Below, in pieces: positions 37,983 through 49,103 of a DNA stretch of 64,000 bases. A program made the position numbers and the translations under genes. Where the stretch lies: assembly GCF_003060885.1 (NCBI RefSeq), contig NZ_QAIG01000001.1:31125-95124 (forward strand), in the 5' to 3' direction. The notes under the pieces were generated by a model that saw nothing but the letters and a program-made list of their open reading frames with translations, was not told the origin of the DNA and searched no databases. The number at the start of each line of letters is the position of its first letter. The stretch's first letter is position 1. Source of the DNA: Pseudomonas sp. HMWF032. GTDB lineage: Bacteria > Pseudomonadota > Gammaproteobacteria > Pseudomonadales > Pseudomonadaceae.

Positions 37983-40637
37983 TCACTGTTCTTCTTCCAT
38001 CGGCGGCTGGGTGTGCAACGGCAGGTGCAGGGTCAGGCTTGCACCCAGGCCATCCAGCCCTTCGCCCACTGTTACCCGGCCGCCATGAGCGCCGAGCATG
38101 CCCTGGCAGATCGCCAGCCCCAGACCAGTGCCCTGCCCGCCGCGATCACCCCGGGCAGCGGTATAGAACATATCGAAAATCTTCGTGCGCTCATGCTCGG
38201 GAATACCCGGCCCCTGGTCACTGACAATAAAGCGCAGTTCTTCGGCATCCGCCTCGATGGCCACGCACAAACGCCCCTGGGGTGGGGAAAAACGCGCAGC
38301 ATTCTCCAGCACATTGACCAGCGCTTGCTCAATCAACGCCGCATGCACATAGAGCAGCGGTAACTCTTGCGGTAGCTGAATTTCTAATTGCAAGGTGGAC
38401 AATACCGGGCGCAAGCGCTGAGTCGCACTGGCAACGATATCCGCCGGGGCGACCCAGTCACGCGCCAATTTCAGCCCACCATGACCCAGGCGCGTCATGT
38501 CCAGCAGGTTCTGGATATAACGGTCGAGGCGCTCGGCCTCATCGCGAGTGCCTTCCAGCAGCTCGCGGCGATCCGCCAGGGGAATCTGCTCACCCAGGGC
38601 CAGCAGGCTGTCGATTGAGCCGCGCATGGCGGTCAACGGCGTGCGCAGGTCATGGGAGACCGAGGCCAGCAGCGCGCTGCGCAGCTCCTCGGTCTGCCCG
38701 TGCAGGCGTGCGGCTTCCAAATCCTCGGCCAGTTGCGCGCGCTCGAGGGCCTGCGCCAGTGGCTGGCCGAGGGCGGTAATCAAGCGGCGCTGCTCGGCAG
38801 GCAGTGCACCGCCATCCTTGGGGCTGATGCCAAGCAGCACCAACGGACCGTCCTCGCCCGACAACGGCGACCACCACCAGCGCCCACCCGGCAAGGTGCC
38901 GGTGCCCAGGCCGGCTGGCTGATCGTGCTGCCAGGACCAATCCGCCGCTGCCCGTTCCTGCTCGGTGAGCAGGCGCTGTACGCCTGCCTCGACTTTCCAT
39001 ACGCCGTCACTGCTGCGCGCCAGCAGGCTGACTTCAACCTCATGCCACTGGCTGAACTGCTGAATCGCTGCGGCCAGTACGGCCTGGCGGTCGGTGGCGG
39101 CTGTCAGTTTGCGCGACAGTTCAAGCAAAGCGGTGGTTTCGCCCTGGGTCTGACGTAACGCCTGCAGCTGGCGGCGCTGACGGCTGGCCAGGTTACCAGT
39201 CAGGCCAGCCATGATCAGGAAGAACAGCAGGGTCAGCACATCCTCCTGACGCTCGATGGTCAGGGTAAAGGTCGGCGGAATAAACAGAAAGTTGTAGGCC
39301 AGAAACGACAGGCCGGCGCAGGCCAGCGCGGGGCCCAGGCTGCTGCGTACCGCCACCACGAGCACGGCAATAAGGAAAATCAGCGAGATATTCGGCAACT
39401 CAAGAAACCGCGACAAGCCAAGCGCAACACCGGCCGCCACCATGGTCGCGAGCAAGGCCAGCAGGTAGTCGGCCCAGGCCAGCGGTGGCGCGCTCCGGCG
39501 TACGGCCGGAGCTTGGTCAACCTCGGTGTCCAAGACGCTGACTTCCAGCCCCTCGCCAAGACTTAACAGCCGCTCAGCGAGGCCGCGACCAAAACGCCAA
39601 CGCCGACGCAGGCGCTGACGACTGCGCCCCACCAGGATCAGGCTGGCGCGACGCTCGCGGGCATGTTCGACCAGGGTGTCGGCCACCGAGTTGCCCCGCA
39701 GCAGCACCACTTCGCCACCGAGGCGTTCGGCCAGTTGCTGCGCGGCCTGCAAGTTACCCAGACGCTCTTCGTCGCGCGTGCCGCCGGTGTCTACGTGCAA
39801 CACCGACCAGGGCAGATGACGCCGCTCGGCCACACGGCAGGCATGCCGTACCAATCGCTCGGCCTGGGCGTCGCCGTCGATACCAAGCAACAATCGGCCG
39901 CGTACCGTCGGGGCCTGCTGACCTTGCTGGCGGTAGCGTCGATTAAGGTCAGCATCCACCCGCGCAGCCGCTGTCTGCATCGCCAGCTCGCGCAGAGCCG
40001 TGAGGTTGGTTTGGCTAAAAAATGCATCGATGGCGGCGCGCGCCTGCTCGGGCACATACACCTTGCCCTCACGCAAACGCTCCAGCAGCTCACGCGGCGG
40101 CAGGTCGATCAGCAGAATCTCATCCGCTTCCTGCAACACCCAGTCCGGCAGGGTTTCGCGCACCTGCACCCCGGTAATGTCGCGCACCTGATCATTCAGT
40201 GCTTCGAGGTGTTGCACGTTGACCGTGGTGTACACGTCGATGCCGGCATCCAGCAGTTCCTGCACATCCTGCCAGCGCTTGCTGTGGCGGCTGCCCGGCG
40301 CATTGCTGTGGGCCAGCTCATCGACCAGCAGCAGCTTCGGTGGCTTGGCCAGAATGCCGTCAAGGTCCATCTCGCTCAGCGCCACGCCACGGTATTCCAG
40401 ACGCTGCTGCGGCTGTTGCGGCAAGCCGGTGAGCATCGCCTCGGTTTCCGCACGGCCGTGAGTCTCGACCACGCCCACGCGCAGGTCGACGCCCTGGCGC
40501 AACTGCGCCTGCGCCGCCTGCAACATGGCGTAGGTTTTACCCACGCCCGGTGCCGCACCGAGAAAGACCTTTAGCCGACCGCGCCCTTCTCGCGGCATTT
40601 CATCAAGCAGGGCATCGGCCCGTACGGCATCACTCAT
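37983..40637 (-). CDS. kdpD: sensor histidine kinase of K+ uptake
   Basis: 884-aa kinase, close to E. coli length. The N-terminal KdpD domain (Walker A GAAPGVGKT, DELAHSNAPGSRHSKRWQDV) is followed by a universal-stress-protein domain (about 235-370) and four closely spaced TM helices (about 393-490). A GAF-like part comes next, then HisKA with H662 in SVSHDLRTPLTAMRGS, and an ATPase domain (NVLENAARFS, SDQGPGIP, GTGLGLAICQGM). It senses K+ limitation and controls KdpE. It begins 5 bases after kdpC and is co-transcribed with it. Confidence 0.96.
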   Translation of the reverse strand: MSDAVRADALLDEMPREGRGRLKVFLGAAPGVGKTYAMLQAAQAQLRQGVDLRVGVVETHGRAETEAMLTGLPQQPQQRLEYRGVALSEMDLDGILAKPPKLLLVDELAHSNAPGSRHSKRWQDVQELLDAGIDVYTTVNVQHLEALNDQVRDITGVQVRETLPDWVLQEADEILLIDLPPRELLERLREGKVYVPEQARAAIDAFFSQTNLTALRELAMQTAAARVDADLNRRYRQQGQQAPTVRGRLLLGIDGDAQAERLVRHACRVAERRHLPWSVLHVDTGGTRDEERLGNLQAAQQLAERLGGEVVLLRGNSVADTLVEHARERRASLILVGRSRQRLRRRWRFGRGLAERLLSLGEGLEVSVLDTEVDQAPAVRRSAPPLAWADYLLALLATMVAAGVALGLSRFLELPNISLIFLIAVLVVAVRSSLGPALACAGLSFLAYNFLFIPPTFTLTIERQEDVLTLLFFLIMAGLTGNLASRQRRQLQALRQTQGETTALLELSRKLTAATDRQAVLAAAIQQFSQWHEVEVSLLARSSDGVWKVEAGVQRLLTEQERAAADWSWQHDQPAGLGTGTLPGGRWWWSPLSGEDGPLVLLGISPKDGGALPAEQRRLITALGQPLAQALERAQLAEDLEAARLHGQTEELRSALLASVSHDLRTPLTAMRGSIDSLLALGEQIPLADRRELLEGTRDEAERLDRYIQNLLDMTRLGHGGLKLARDWVAPADIVASATQRLRPVLSTLQLEIQLPQELPLLYVHAALIEQALVNVLENAARFSPPQGRLCVAIEADAEELRFIVSDQGPGIPEHERTKIFDMFYTAARGDRGGQGTGLGLAICQGMLGAHGGRVTVGEGLDGLGASLTLHLPLHTQPPMEEEQ

Positions 40638-40642
40638 GCAAC

Positions 40643-41209
40643 TTACTCAGTCTTGGCGGGAGGCGAATTGTCGGCCAGCGCCAGGTTCAGCGCCAGCACA
40701 TTGACCACCGCCGGCCCTACCAGCGGTTTTTCCACGTGCTGTTCGATCAGTCGCTCCAGACTGGCAGCGGGAATACCGCGTGCTGCGGCAATCCGGGCGA
40801 TCTGAAACTGCGCCGCTGCCGGCGACAGGTGCGGATCAAGGCCACTGGCCGAGGTGGTCACCAGTTGCATGGGCACTGCGCCTTGGCCTTCAGCCTGCAA
40901 ACGCTGGGCATCGGCGGTGATCCGCTCGGCCAACACCGGGTTGCTCGGTGCCAGGTTGCTGGCACCGCTGGCCACGGTGGCGAAGCCCGCCGCCGAGGGG
41001 CGTGGCGCAAACCATTCGGCCTCATTAAATGGCTGCGCCAGCAGGCTGCTGCCGAGCACCTCGCCTTTAGCACCCGTGATCAGGCTGCCATTAGCCTGTG
41101 CTGGGAAGGCCAGTTGCGCCACGCCGGTGACAGTCAGCGGGTAGACCACGCCGGTGACCAGGGTCATAAACGCCAGCACGCTGATGGCTGGACGAAGTTG
41201 TTTAAGCAT
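40643..41209 (-). CDS. kdpC: K+-transporting ATPase subunit C
   Basis: 188-aa single-span subunit that stabilises the KdpFABC complex. The N-terminal TM ([18 protein letters not shown]) and the conserved tail [20 protein letters not shown] are present. Start at 41209 after GGAGAA; the 18 further codons in frame are spurious. It follows kdpB by 78 bases. Confidence 0.96.
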   Translation of the reverse strand: MLKQLRPAISVLAFMTLVTGVVYPLTVTGVAQLAFPAQANGSLITGAKGEVLGSSLLAQPFNEAEWFAPRPSAAGFATVASGASNLAPSNPVLAERITADAQRLQAEGQGAVPMQLVTTSASGLDPHLSPAAAQFQIARIAAARGIPAASLERLIEQHVEKPLVGPAVVNVLALNLALADNSPPAKTE

Positions 41210-41287
41210 GATGATTCTCCACTCTTCACTTGTAAGGTGGACAGCACAGGGCATGTCCACCATTGCGCGATAAGGTTCGCTAGGCGG

Positions 41288-43342
41288 TTAAACCAGTCCG
41301 ATCGCCACCAACAGCAGATCAATCAGCTTGATCCCGATAAAAGGCGCGACCAAACCGCCTAGACCATAAATGAGCAGGTTGCGCCGTAGCAGGCTCGCCG
41401 CATCGGCGGCCTGCACACGCACCCCGCGCAGGGCCAGCGGAATCAGCGCGACGATGATCAGCGCGTTGAACACGATGGCCGAGAGAATCGCGCTCTGCGG
41501 GCTGTGCAGCTGCATCAGGTTGAGTGCGCCAAGCTGCGGGTAGATACCCGCGAACAGCGCCGGCAGGATGGCGAAGTATTTGGCCACATCGTTGGCCACC
41601 GAGAAGGTGGTCAGTGCGCCACGGGTCACCAGCAGCTCCTTGCCCACCTGCACCACGTCGAGCAGCTTGGTCGGATCGGAATCGAGGTCGACCAGGTTAG
41701 CCGCCTCACGCGCCGCCTGTGTACCGTCGTTCATCGCCAGGCCCACATCGGCCTGGGCCAGCGCCGGTGCGTCGTTGGCGCCGTCGCCGCACATGGCGAC
41801 CATCTTGCCTTCGGCCTGCTCGGAGCGGATGCGTTGCAGCTTCTTCTCCGGGGTGGCTTCGGCGATCAGGTCATCGACACCCGCTTCGGCCGCAATCGCA
41901 GCAGCGGTCAGGGGGTTGTCACCGGTCACCATCACGGTGCGGATGCCCATGGCGCGCAGCTCGGCAAAGCGTTCGCGAATGCCCGGTTTGACCACGTCTT
42001 TTAGGTGAATCGCGCCGAGCAACTGGCCATCACCAGCCACCAACAAGGGGGTGCCGCCACTTTGCGCAATCTTTTCGATTTCACGGGCCAGTGTGGCCGG
42101 GACGTCGCTGCGCTGGATACCCAAATAAAGCAAGACCGCATCCACCGCGCCCTTGCGGTAGCTGTGACCGTTGTAATCAGCACCGGACAGACGCGTTTCG
42201 GCGCTGAACGCGATCGACTTGATTTCACTGCGCTCCGGCTCCTGCATGGTACTGAGCCCGCGCAGGTATTCGACAATCGACTTGCCTTCAGCAGTGTCGT
42301 CCGCCAGCGAAGCCAGCAATGCCGCATCGCTAAGCTGCTTGCCGGATACGCCCGGTGCTTTGTACAGCGCGCTGCAACGGCGGTTACCGAAGGTAATGGT
42401 GCCGGTCTTGTCGAGCAGCAGCACATGCACGTCCCCCGCTGCTTCCACCGCGCGGCCGGACTTGGCGATCACATTCAGACGCACCAGACGGTCCATGCCG
42501 GCGATGCCGATGGCCGAGAGCAGGCCGCCGATGGTGGTCGGGATCAGCGTCACCAACAGTGCAGCGAGGTACACCAAAGGCAGATCACCGCCAGAGTAAC
42601 GGGCAAACGGCTGCAGGGTCGCGACCACCAGCAGGAAGATCAGGCTCAGACCAATCAGCAGAATATCCAGCGCCACTTCGTTGGGCGTCTTCTGCCGCTT
42701 GGCGCCTTCGACCAAGGCAATCATCCGGTCCAGGGTCGACTCGCCTGGGTTGGCGGTGATCTTCACCAGCAGCCAGTCGGACACCACCCGGGTGTTGCCC
42801 GTCACGGCCGAACGGTCGCCGCCGGACTCACGGATCACCGGCGCGGATTCACCCGTAATCGCCGCTTCGTTGACTGCAGCAATCCCTTCGATCACCTCGC
42901 CATCGCCAGGGATCAATTCACCGGCCTCGACCCGCACGATATCGCCACGGCGCAAGCTGCTGGCCGCCACGGTCTCGAACTGCTGACCATTCTTGCGGCG
43001 CGCATTCAGACCCTGACTGCCGGCCTTGAGGCTGTCAGCGCGGGCTTTGCCACGCCCTTCAGCCAGTGCTTCGGCGAAGTTGGCAAACAGCACGGTAAAC
43101 CACAGCCACAGGGCAATCTGCACGGCCAGACCGGTAGACACCTGAGGGTTGGGGATAAAGCACAGCACAGTGGTCACCACGGCCGTCAGTTCGACCACCA
43201 GCATCACCGGTGAGCGCACCAACTGACGCGGGTCAAGCTTGACGAAGGCCTGGCGCAGCGCGGGTTTCCACAGCGCGGCGATCGAGGTTTTCGGTTGTTG
43301 CGCGGCGCTGTTCAGCACCGGTTCGGTACGGGCGTTCATCAT
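41288..43342 (-). CDS. kdpB: K+-transporting P-type ATPase subunit B
   Basis: 684-aa catalytic subunit of the Kdp pump. The phosphorylation aspartate is D311 in [12 protein letters not shown], with [11 protein letters not shown] in the actuator and [22 protein letters not shown] in the P domain. Helices for P1A-type KdpB are at the expected sites. Two ATGs lie side by side after GGAGAACC and either may be used. Ten bases separate it from kdpA. Confidence 0.97.
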   Translation of the reverse strand: MMNARTEPVLNSAAQQPKTSIAALWKPALRQAFVKLDPRQLVRSPVMLVVELTAVVTTVLCFIPNPQVSTGLAVQIALWLWFTVLFANFAEALAEGRGKARADSLKAGSQGLNARRKNGQQFETVAASSLRRGDIVRVEAGELIPGDGEVIEGIAAVNEAAITGESAPVIRESGGDRSAVTGNTRVVSDWLLVKITANPGESTLDRMIALVEGAKRQKTPNEVALDILLIGLSLIFLLVVATLQPFARYSGGDLPLVYLAALLVTLIPTTIGGLLSAIGIAGMDRLVRLNVIAKSGRAVEAAGDVHVLLLDKTGTITFGNRRCSALYKAPGVSGKQLSDAALLASLADDTAEGKSIVEYLRGLSTMQEPERSEIKSIAFSAETRLSGADYNGHSYRKGAVDAVLLYLGIQRSDVPATLAREIEKIAQSGGTPLLVAGDGQLLGAIHLKDVVKPGIRERFAELRAMGIRTVMVTGDNPLTAAAIAAEAGVDDLIAEATPEKKLQRIRSEQAEGKMVAMCGDGANDAPALAQADVGLAMNDGTQAAREAANLVDLDSDPTKLLDVVQVGKELLVTRGALTTFSVANDVAKYFAILPALFAGIYPQLGALNLMQLHSPQSAILSAIVFNALIIVALIPLALRGVRVQAADAASLLRRNLLIYGLGGLVAPFIGIKLIDLLLVAIGLV

Positions 43343-43351
43343 GGTTCTCCC

Positions 43352-45052
43352 TTAGAAGCCCTGGAACATAGTCATGTGCTCAGCAATCGGGCCCAAGGCC
43401 AGTGCCGGCAGGAAAGTCAGGCCACCAACCAACAGAATGGTCAGGGTCAGCAAGGTGACGAACAGCGGGCCGTGGGTCGGGAAGCTGTTGCTGCCTACGG
43501 GCGCACGCTTCTTCGCCGCCAGACTGCCGGCAATGGCCAGGATCGGCAGGATGTAGCCGAAGCGACCGATCAGCATGGCCAGGCCGATCATCAGGTTGTG
43601 GTACGGCGTGTTGGAGCCGAAGCCACCGAAGGCCGAACCGTTGTTAGCCGCACCAGAGGTGTAGTTGTAGAGAATCTGGCTGAAGCCGTGGGCGCCCGGG
43701 TTGGTGACCGAAGCCGCCGGGCCCGGCAAGCTGGCCGCCAGCGCGCCGAGTACCAGCACGCCAACCGGCATCACCAGCAGGGTCGCCACCAGCAGGCGCA
43801 CTTCGCGCGCTTCGAGCTTCTTGCCGAGGTATTCCGGAGTACGACCGATCATCAGGCCGGCGAGAAACACCGCGATCAGCACGAACAGCAGCATGCCGTA
43901 GAGCCCCGCACCGACGCCGCCGAAGATCACTTCGCCAAGCATCATGTTGAACATCGGGATCATCCCGCCCAGCGCGCTGAAACTGTCGTGCATGGCGTTG
44001 ACCGAGCCGTTCGACGCTGCGGTAGTGGTGACCGCCCACAGCGCCGAAGCGGCGATGCCGAAGCGACTTTCCTTGCCTTCCAGCGAACCACTCTGCTCAA
44101 TCGGCAGCGCAGCCAGGGCCGGGTTCGGCTGATGCTCGGCATACAGGGTCACACCCAAGCCGAGCACGAAGATGATCAACATGCAGGCCAACAGCGCACG
44201 GCTCTGGCGCAGATCCTTGACGTAATGACCGAAGGTGAACAACAAGGCCGCCGGAATCAGGATGATCGAGGCCACCTCGAACAGGTTGCTCCAGGCCGTG
44301 GGGTTCTCGAACGGGTGCGCCGAGTTGACGCCGAAGAAGCCGCCGCCGTTGGTGCCTAACTGCTTGATGGCAATCTGACTGGCTGCCGGGCCAAGCGGTA
44401 CGACTTGATCGGTGCCGCCAAGAGTGTGCGCCGTAACGTATTCAAGGAAGGTTTGCGGCACGCCCTGCCACACCAGAAACAGCGCCAGCACCAGACAGAA
44501 CGGCAGCAGGCCATAGAGCGTGGCACGGGTCAGGTCAACCCAGAAGTTGCCGACGCTGTTGCTCGAACGACGGGCAATGCCGCGGCAGAACACCACCAGC
44601 ACGGCCAGACCGACTGCCGGGCTGACAAAGTTTTGCACACCCAGGCCAACCATCTGACTGAAGTAGCTGAGCGCGGCTTCGCCGCTATACGCCTGCCAGT
44701 TGGTGTTGGTGACGAAACTCACGGCGGTGTTGAACGCCAGCGTCCACTCCAGACCCGGCAACTGCTGGGGGTTGAGCGGCAGACTGCCTTGCAGCATCAG
44801 GATGGCGAACAGCGTCAACAGGCTGACCAGGGTGAAGGCCAGCAACGCCAGGGCGTAGGTTTTCCAGTCTTGCTCAGTCTTGCTATCGATCCCGGCAATC
44901 CGGTAGCAGAGGCGCTCGACCGGCTGCAGCACCGGGCTCAGCCAGGTTTTCTCGCCTTCCATCACCCGGTACAGGTAACGCCCGATAAAGGGCGCTGGCA
45001 GCAGGACCAGGGCGAAGAACGCCAGGATCAAGGTGAAATCGTAACTGTGCAT
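43352..45052 (-). CDS. kdpA: K+-transporting ATPase subunit A
   Basis: 566-aa K+ channel-like subunit with about ten helices. Selectivity-filter loops are visible as [47 protein letters not shown] and [18 protein letters not shown] start at the ATG at 45052 (MHSYDFTLI) with GGAG five bases upstream. The 61-codon extension in frame overlaps kdpF and is not used. It follows kdpF by 8 bases. Confidence 0.96.
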   Translation of the reverse strand: MHSYDFTLILAFFALVLLPAPFIGRYLYRVMEGEKTWLSPVLQPVERLCYRIAGIDSKTEQDWKTYALALLAFTLVSLLTLFAILMLQGSLPLNPQQLPGLEWTLAFNTAVSFVTNTNWQAYSGEAALSYFSQMVGLGVQNFVSPAVGLAVLVVFCRGIARRSSNSVGNFWVDLTRATLYGLLPFCLVLALFLVWQGVPQTFLEYVTAHTLGGTDQVVPLGPAASQIAIKQLGTNGGGFFGVNSAHPFENPTAWSNLFEVASIILIPAALLFTFGHYVKDLRQSRALLACMLIIFVLGLGVTLYAEHQPNPALAALPIEQSGSLEGKESRFGIAASALWAVTTTAASNGSVNAMHDSFSALGGMIPMFNMMLGEVIFGGVGAGLYGMLLFVLIAVFLAGLMIGRTPEYLGKKLEAREVRLLVATLLVMPVGVLVLGALAASLPGPAASVTNPGAHGFSQILYNYTSGAANNGSAFGGFGSNTPYHNLMIGLAMLIGRFGYILPILAIAGSLAAKKRAPVGSNSFPTHGPLFVTLLTLTILLVGGLTFLPALALGPIAEHMTMFQGF

Positions 45053-45060
45053 ATGCGCTC

Positions 45061-45150
45061 CTACGCCTGATCGGCGCGCAGCAGCGCAACCAGCAGATAA
45101 ATGAATAGTCCCAAGGCCAGGCCCAGGGACACCCCGTCGAGAATGCTCAT
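45061..45150 (-). CDS. kdpF: K+-transporting ATPase subunit F
   Basis: 29-residue single-helix peptide ([20 protein letters not shown]...) that stabilises the Kdp complex. It is the first gene of kdpFABCDE, with a clear AAGGAG site before the ATG at 45150. Too short for most gene finders, but composition, position and length fit KdpF. Confidence 0.93.
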   Translation of the reverse strand: MSILDGVSLGLALGLFIYLLVALLRADQA

Positions 45151-45239
45151 GTGTTTGCTCCTTATTGCGGTGGCTACCGCTTGGGGCAAATTGTCGGCAA
45201 CCAGGGCGTAAAGGAACGAGTGCGGGGGATGCCACCCGG

Positions 45240-45257
45240 CATAAAGAAAGCGTAAAG
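45240..45257 (-). promoter_or_regulatory. candidate KdpE-binding repeats upstream of kdpF
   Basis: On the minus strand CTTTACG-CTTT-CTTTATG forms a direct repeat of T-rich half sites at 11-base spacing, about 90 bases before the kdpF start. A third CTTTACG follows at about 45207-45213. KdpE in E. coli binds a TTTATA/TTTACA direct repeat, so this is a reasonable operator. Confidence 0.45.
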
Positions 45258-45269
45258 ATCGTGGGCCAC

Positions 45270-45318
45270 GGACAAACAAAAACGGCCAGGCGCCCTGCTT
45301 TACAGGTCGTCTGGCCGT
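45270..45318 (-). terminator. terminator of the DUF945 gene
   Basis: Read on the minus strand, ACGGCCAG pairs with CTGGCCGT, with a smaller internal hairpin, and is followed by TTTTTGTTTG. It insulates kdp from the upstream gene. Confidence 0.75.
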
Positions 45319-45358
45319 ATGTGGCGCTCGCTACGCCCTGGGCGTAGCACTGAAGGCG

Positions 45359-46903
45359 TTACTGAATGGGGCTTTCAGCCTCGCTTTCGTCCAGCAGCAT
45401 TTCCTCAGCCGGGGTTTCAGGGGCCATGCCCGCCAACCCACCACCGCTGCTCATGGCCAGTGCCACGAACTGTTCTACGGTCATCTGCTTGCCGTTGAAG
45501 GTCACCTGATCGTTGGCGTACTGCAGGCTGGAGCTGATGTCCTGCCCCTGCACCACCGCCAGTTCGCTGGCCACCGCCATGCCACTGGCCATTTCACCCA
45601 CCATCGCCGCCTGCTGGGCAATCGCTTCCTTGTCGGTTTCCCCGGCCAGTGTGGCCTGCACGCCAATCACATCAGTAATCATCGCCTTGGACACCAGCAA
45701 CTTGGCATCCAGCTGGGCGATCAACTGCTTGGCCAGTTCAGGCGCCGGCAGGTCGAAGGACGCCGGCTTGTTCAGGTCCAAGCCAAAGCTGAAGCTGCTC
45801 TCGCCGTTGGCGGTCTTGAATGCCAGCTTTTCCAGGGCCAAACCCGGTTTGCCGGCCAGCAGTTTTTCCAGATCAGTCTTGAACTGCTCGGTTTGCACGT
45901 CGGTTACTTCCGGCATACCGGTTTCACTGTCGATCTTGCCGTCCTTTAGCAGCGTGCCGTAAAGCTCGACCATGGATTTCAGTGCAGCGGCATCAAGGTT
46001 CTTTACGCTCCAGTGCATCTGCGAAGAACCGATATCCGTGCCCTGGTAGCTGATCATGCCGACGTCATAGCTGTAACGTGCCGAGAGCTGCTGGTTGGCT
46101 TCGCTGGTTTCATCGCGCTGGACAAAATCCTTGATCAGTACCGGGGCATTCTCGCCAACCTGCAACTCGATCAGTTGCAGGCGCACTTCGTTCTGCCCCA
46201 GGTAGAAATCACTGACGCCTTTACGCGTGTTGCTGTCCAGGTTCATGCCCTTGAATTCGATACGCAGGTCTTCATCGCTGTCCAGTTTGGCGCTGATCTT
46301 GAAGCTGTCCATCAAGCCCGTGGCGCTGATCTGCTCGGCGTCGGCCGTGGTATCGAAGTCAACATTCAGACCAGTGAAATCGATGCGAGTCTGCTCATCG
46401 AGGTCCAGCTGCAAGGGTTGCAGGCGCAGATTTCCTTGCATTGAACGGTCATAACCAAGGCTGACCTGGCCTTGCAGCGGTGCACCACTCTGACTGGCGG
46501 CAAACCAGGCGTCCAGCGCCGGGCTGCGTTCCAGGGCGTAATTGCTGGTGGCCATGACCGGCAGCAATTTGAATGCCTTGAGTCGCGACAACGGGAAAGG
46601 ACCGTGCTCGATGTGATCGATCATGGTCCATTCGAAGTTGGCCGGGGCCTCGCCGTCCAGACTCCCCACCAGTTTGATGCGGTAGCGCGCATCGCTGCTG
46701 AACAGCTGCTGCTCCAGTGAAACCAGTTCGACCGTGGCACTGAAGCCGACAGCCGGCAGCGTCTTGGCCATGTCTTCGTTGGCGTTCTTGATCGCCGTAT
46801 CCAGCACCGTAGGCAACTGCTGGCCGGTGTACCAGGCGCCTGCCGTACTCAATGCGCCAAGGGCAACAATAACGCCGATGGCGCTGCCTAGAATTTTCTT
46901 CAT
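45359..46903 (-). CDS. DUF945 family protein
   Basis: 514-aa protein with an N-terminal TM/signal anchor (ILGSAIGVIVALGALSTAGAWYTG) and a long periplasmic beta-rich domain, the YdgA/DUF945 family of unknown function. Typical parts are TVELVSLEQQLFSSDARYRIKL near residue 60 and ISYQGTDIGSSQMHWSVKNLD. The C-terminus is acidic. The start at 46903 (MKKILGSAIG) has only a weak ribosome site. The stretch 46904-47117 upstream (214 bases) shows nothing I can name. Confidence 0.85.
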   Translation of the reverse strand: MKKILGSAIGVIVALGALSTAGAWYTGQQLPTVLDTAIKNANEDMAKTLPAVGFSATVELVSLEQQLFSSDARYRIKLVGSLDGEAPANFEWTMIDHIEHGPFPLSRLKAFKLLPVMATSNYALERSPALDAWFAASQSGAPLQGQVSLGYDRSMQGNLRLQPLQLDLDEQTRIDFTGLNVDFDTTADAEQISATGLMDSFKISAKLDSDEDLRIEFKGMNLDSNTRKGVSDFYLGQNEVRLQLIELQVGENAPVLIKDFVQRDETSEANQQLSARYSYDVGMISYQGTDIGSSQMHWSVKNLDAAALKSMVELYGTLLKDGKIDSETGMPEVTDVQTEQFKTDLEKLLAGKPGLALEKLAFKTANGESSFSFGLDLNKPASFDLPAPELAKQLIAQLDAKLLVSKAMITDVIGVQATLAGETDKEAIAQQAAMVGEMASGMAVASELAVVQGQDISSSLQYANDQVTFNGKQMTVEQFVALAMSSGGGLAGMAPETPAEEMLLDESEAESPIQ

Positions 46904-47117
46904 GAAGGGTATATCCGTTGCTTGGTTAAGAGGTCTTCCCTGTTGCCACAGGCAGCGCCAGAGACGCGACATGTGGTTTGAGGTGCAGCCGCCAATGGCT
47001 GCTGCAAAGCGCGTGCAAGGCTACCACCCGGCCCAGCGGCGACCAAGCGGGGCCGCAGAAAATCCACAGAAAATGCCAACCCGCTCGAACAAGTCGGCGG
47101 GTTTCCAGCAACGAGGC

Positions 47118-48197
47118 TCAACTGTGCGACGTGTCGCGGTTCTCCGGCTGCTGTGCAACCGGTTGGCCAAGCGGCGCCTCAACCCAGTCGCTCAGCAGGC
47201 TGTAGGCCACTGCCAGCAGGGTGGGCCCGAGGAACAGCCCCATAAAGCCAAATGCCAGGATGCCACCGAACACCCCCAGCAGCACCACGATCAGCGGCAG
47301 GTTGCCGCCACGGCTGATCAGGTACGGCTTGAGGATGTTGTCCACGCCGCTGATCACCAAGAACCCCCAGACCAGCATGAAAATCCCCATGCCAACTTCG
47401 CCCTGCCAAAACAGCCAGGCCACGGCGGGCCCCCAGATCAGCGGCGGTACCATGATCAGGCTGAAACCGAAGGTCAGAATGCCCAGTATCAGCGCCCCCG
47501 GTACCCCGGCGATGGTGAAGCCGATCCAGGCCAGAATGGCCTGCGCCGCAGCGGTCCCGATCACCCCATTGACCACTCGTTGCACGGTGCCGGCGACCAG
47601 CTCCAGGTAATGCTCGGCACGCTCACCGATCAGACGCTCCAGCAGGCTCTCGGCAAAGGCCGCCAGGCGTGGGCCGTCGCGGTAGAAGAAGAACACCAAT
47701 ACCAGGCTCAAGGCCAGCTCGACCATGCCACCGCCGATCCGCGCACTGCGCGCCAGCAACCAGTTGCCCACCTGCCCCAGGTACGGCTGCACCGTGGCGA
47801 ACAATGCCGCGCCCTGCTGGTCGATGGTTTGCCAGAAACCCAGGAGGTTTTCCCCAATCAGCGGCACATCAGCCAACCAGGTCGGAGCCGGCGGCAGGCC
47901 GTCAACCTGGAAGTCCTTGAGCATGCCAGTCAGGTCCTTGATGTGGTCGGCCAGGTTCAGCCCAAGCATCACCAGCGGCACCGCCACCAACAGGGTCCAC
48001 ACCAGCGTCAGCACACCGGCGGCCGTTGCCTGACGGCCACCGAGCAGCCGGGTCAGCACACGCATCACCGGCCAACTGGCAAACGATAATACGGCCGCCC
48101 AGAACAGCGCTGACCAGAACGGCGCCAGCACCCACAGGCTGGCGCCCAGCAAGGCCAGTAGCAGGATCTGCACGAGCAAGCGATCGTTATTGGCCAT
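47118..48197 (-). CDS. AI-2E family permease (YdiK-like)
   Basis: 359-aa inner-membrane protein with eight predicted helices of the AI-2 exporter/PerM family. Helices cluster at about 10-75 and 215-340, with a soluble segment between containing LPPAPTWLADVPLIGENLL. PTLLAVAYSLLSDW marks the C-terminal part. Members may export AI-2 or act as H+/Na+ carriers; the substrate here is open. The ATG follows GGGAGCTG. A terminator lies upstream. Confidence 0.88.
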   Translation of the reverse strand: MANNDRLLVQILLLALLGASLWVLAPFWSALFWAAVLSFASWPVMRVLTRLLGGRQATAAGVLTLVWTLLVAVPLVMLGLNLADHIKDLTGMLKDFQVDGLPPAPTWLADVPLIGENLLGFWQTIDQQGAALFATVQPYLGQVGNWLLARSARIGGGMVELALSLVLVFFFYRDGPRLAAFAESLLERLIGERAEHYLELVAGTVQRVVNGVIGTAAAQAILAWIGFTIAGVPGALILGILTFGFSLIMVPPLIWGPAVAWLFWQGEVGMGIFMLVWGFLVISGVDNILKPYLISRGGNLPLIVVLLGVFGGILAFGFMGLFLGPTLLAVAYSLLSDWVEAPLGQPVAQQPENRDTSHS

Positions 48198-48221
48198 TCA
48201 AACAGCTCCCAGCAAAAGCGC

Positions 48222-48250
48222 AAAAAGGCTCTGCCACAAGGGGCAGAGCC
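48222..48250 (-). terminator. rho-independent terminator (minus strand)
   Basis: On the minus strand GGCTCTGCC and GGCAGAGCC pair around a 6-base loop and are followed by TTTTTG. It ends the long lipid/hydrolase operon just after the DUF4892 gene and before the AI-2E permease. Confidence 0.85.
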
Positions 48251-48290
48251 ACGGCAGTAAAGTGCGGCAAGGTTACCGGCAAATAGGGGG

Positions 48291-49103
48291 TCAGCGCAGC
48301 ACGTTGAGTTGCACGCCACTGACATCAGGCTCGCCCAGCTCCAGCCGACTGGCACGCACCCGCTGTTCAATCAGGGCTTCACGCCAGGCTTCGGCCTGAG
48401 CGCCACTGATGCTGACCCGCAGTGTGCTGTCGAGTTTAAGCGTACGCGCCAGCAGTTCGACCCAGACCGCGCTGGGCTCAACCTGCTTGCTTAACTGCAA
48501 TGCACCGCTGCCCTTGAGCTGGCGCTGCAGGGTGGCCGGTGTCGGCATCACATCCGCCAATGGCGCATTCGCCGCCAGCCGTTCGGCATGCAGGTACGCA
48601 CGCTTGTTGCCACGGGTGATGCTGTACAACGCCAGCAGGCTGTCCTGGTGCGGCGCGGCCAATCGCAGCAAAGCATAGCTCTGCTGCTCATCCGATCCGG
48701 TCAGGGTCGCGTTGTCAAAAACGGCGTTGGCCCACAGGCTGCTGGAGCCACATTCACGACCCACACACCAGTAGAGCAACTGCGCATCCTGCGCCTGCAG
48801 AGCTTCACGGGCGCTAGCAAAGGCTTCATTGGCCGTGTGGGTGCGTGGCAGCTCATAGGTCACGGCGGTCAGCGGGCCCTGCACCGTCACTTCACGCTCA
48901 TAGCGCAAGGTGCCACTGATGCGACGAATCGCCCCCTGCGGGTAGATGCGCTCCTGTTCGGTGAGGTTTTTGAAACTGACAATCTTGCTGTTCGCGAAGC
49001 GCGGAAGGACGTCAAGGTCCTGGCTGCCTGGAACATCAGCACAGGCCACGGCACTGGTCAGCAGCAGACTCAATCCGAGGCCGTAACGATTAACGCCGCT
49101 CAT
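48291..49103 (-). CDS. DUF4892 domain protein, exported
   Basis: 270-aa protein with a signal peptide ([14 protein letters not shown]) and a DUF4892 region of unknown function ([28 protein letters not shown]). A C-terminal segment is OmpA/SIMPL-like ([14 protein letters not shown]). Two cysteines in [13 protein letters not shown] could pair. Its ATG overlaps the GST stop by 4 bases. Confidence 0.83.
   Translation of the reverse strand: MSGVNRYGLGLSLLLTSAVACADVPGSQDLDVLPRFANSKIVSFKNLTEQERIYPQGAIRRISGTLRYEREVTVQGPLTAVTYELPRTHTANEAFASAREALQAQDAQLLYWCVGRECGSSSLWANAVFDNATLTGSDEQQSYALLRLAAPHQDSLLALYSITRGNKRAYLHAERLAANAPLADVMPTPATLQRQLKGSGALQLSKQVEPSAVWVELLARTLKLDSTLRVSISGAQAEAWREALIEQRVRASRLELGEPDVSGVQLNVLR

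Noticed and set aside
43295..44359. Long plus-strand open frames opposite kdpA and kdpB
   Set aside because: Antisense shadows caused by high GC at third positions; composition is Gln/His/Arg-rich and the minus-strand genes are certain.
45053..45235. 61-codon N-terminal extension of kdpA
   Set aside because: It overlaps kdpF in another frame and lacks membrane character; the ATG at 45052 has a good ribosome site.
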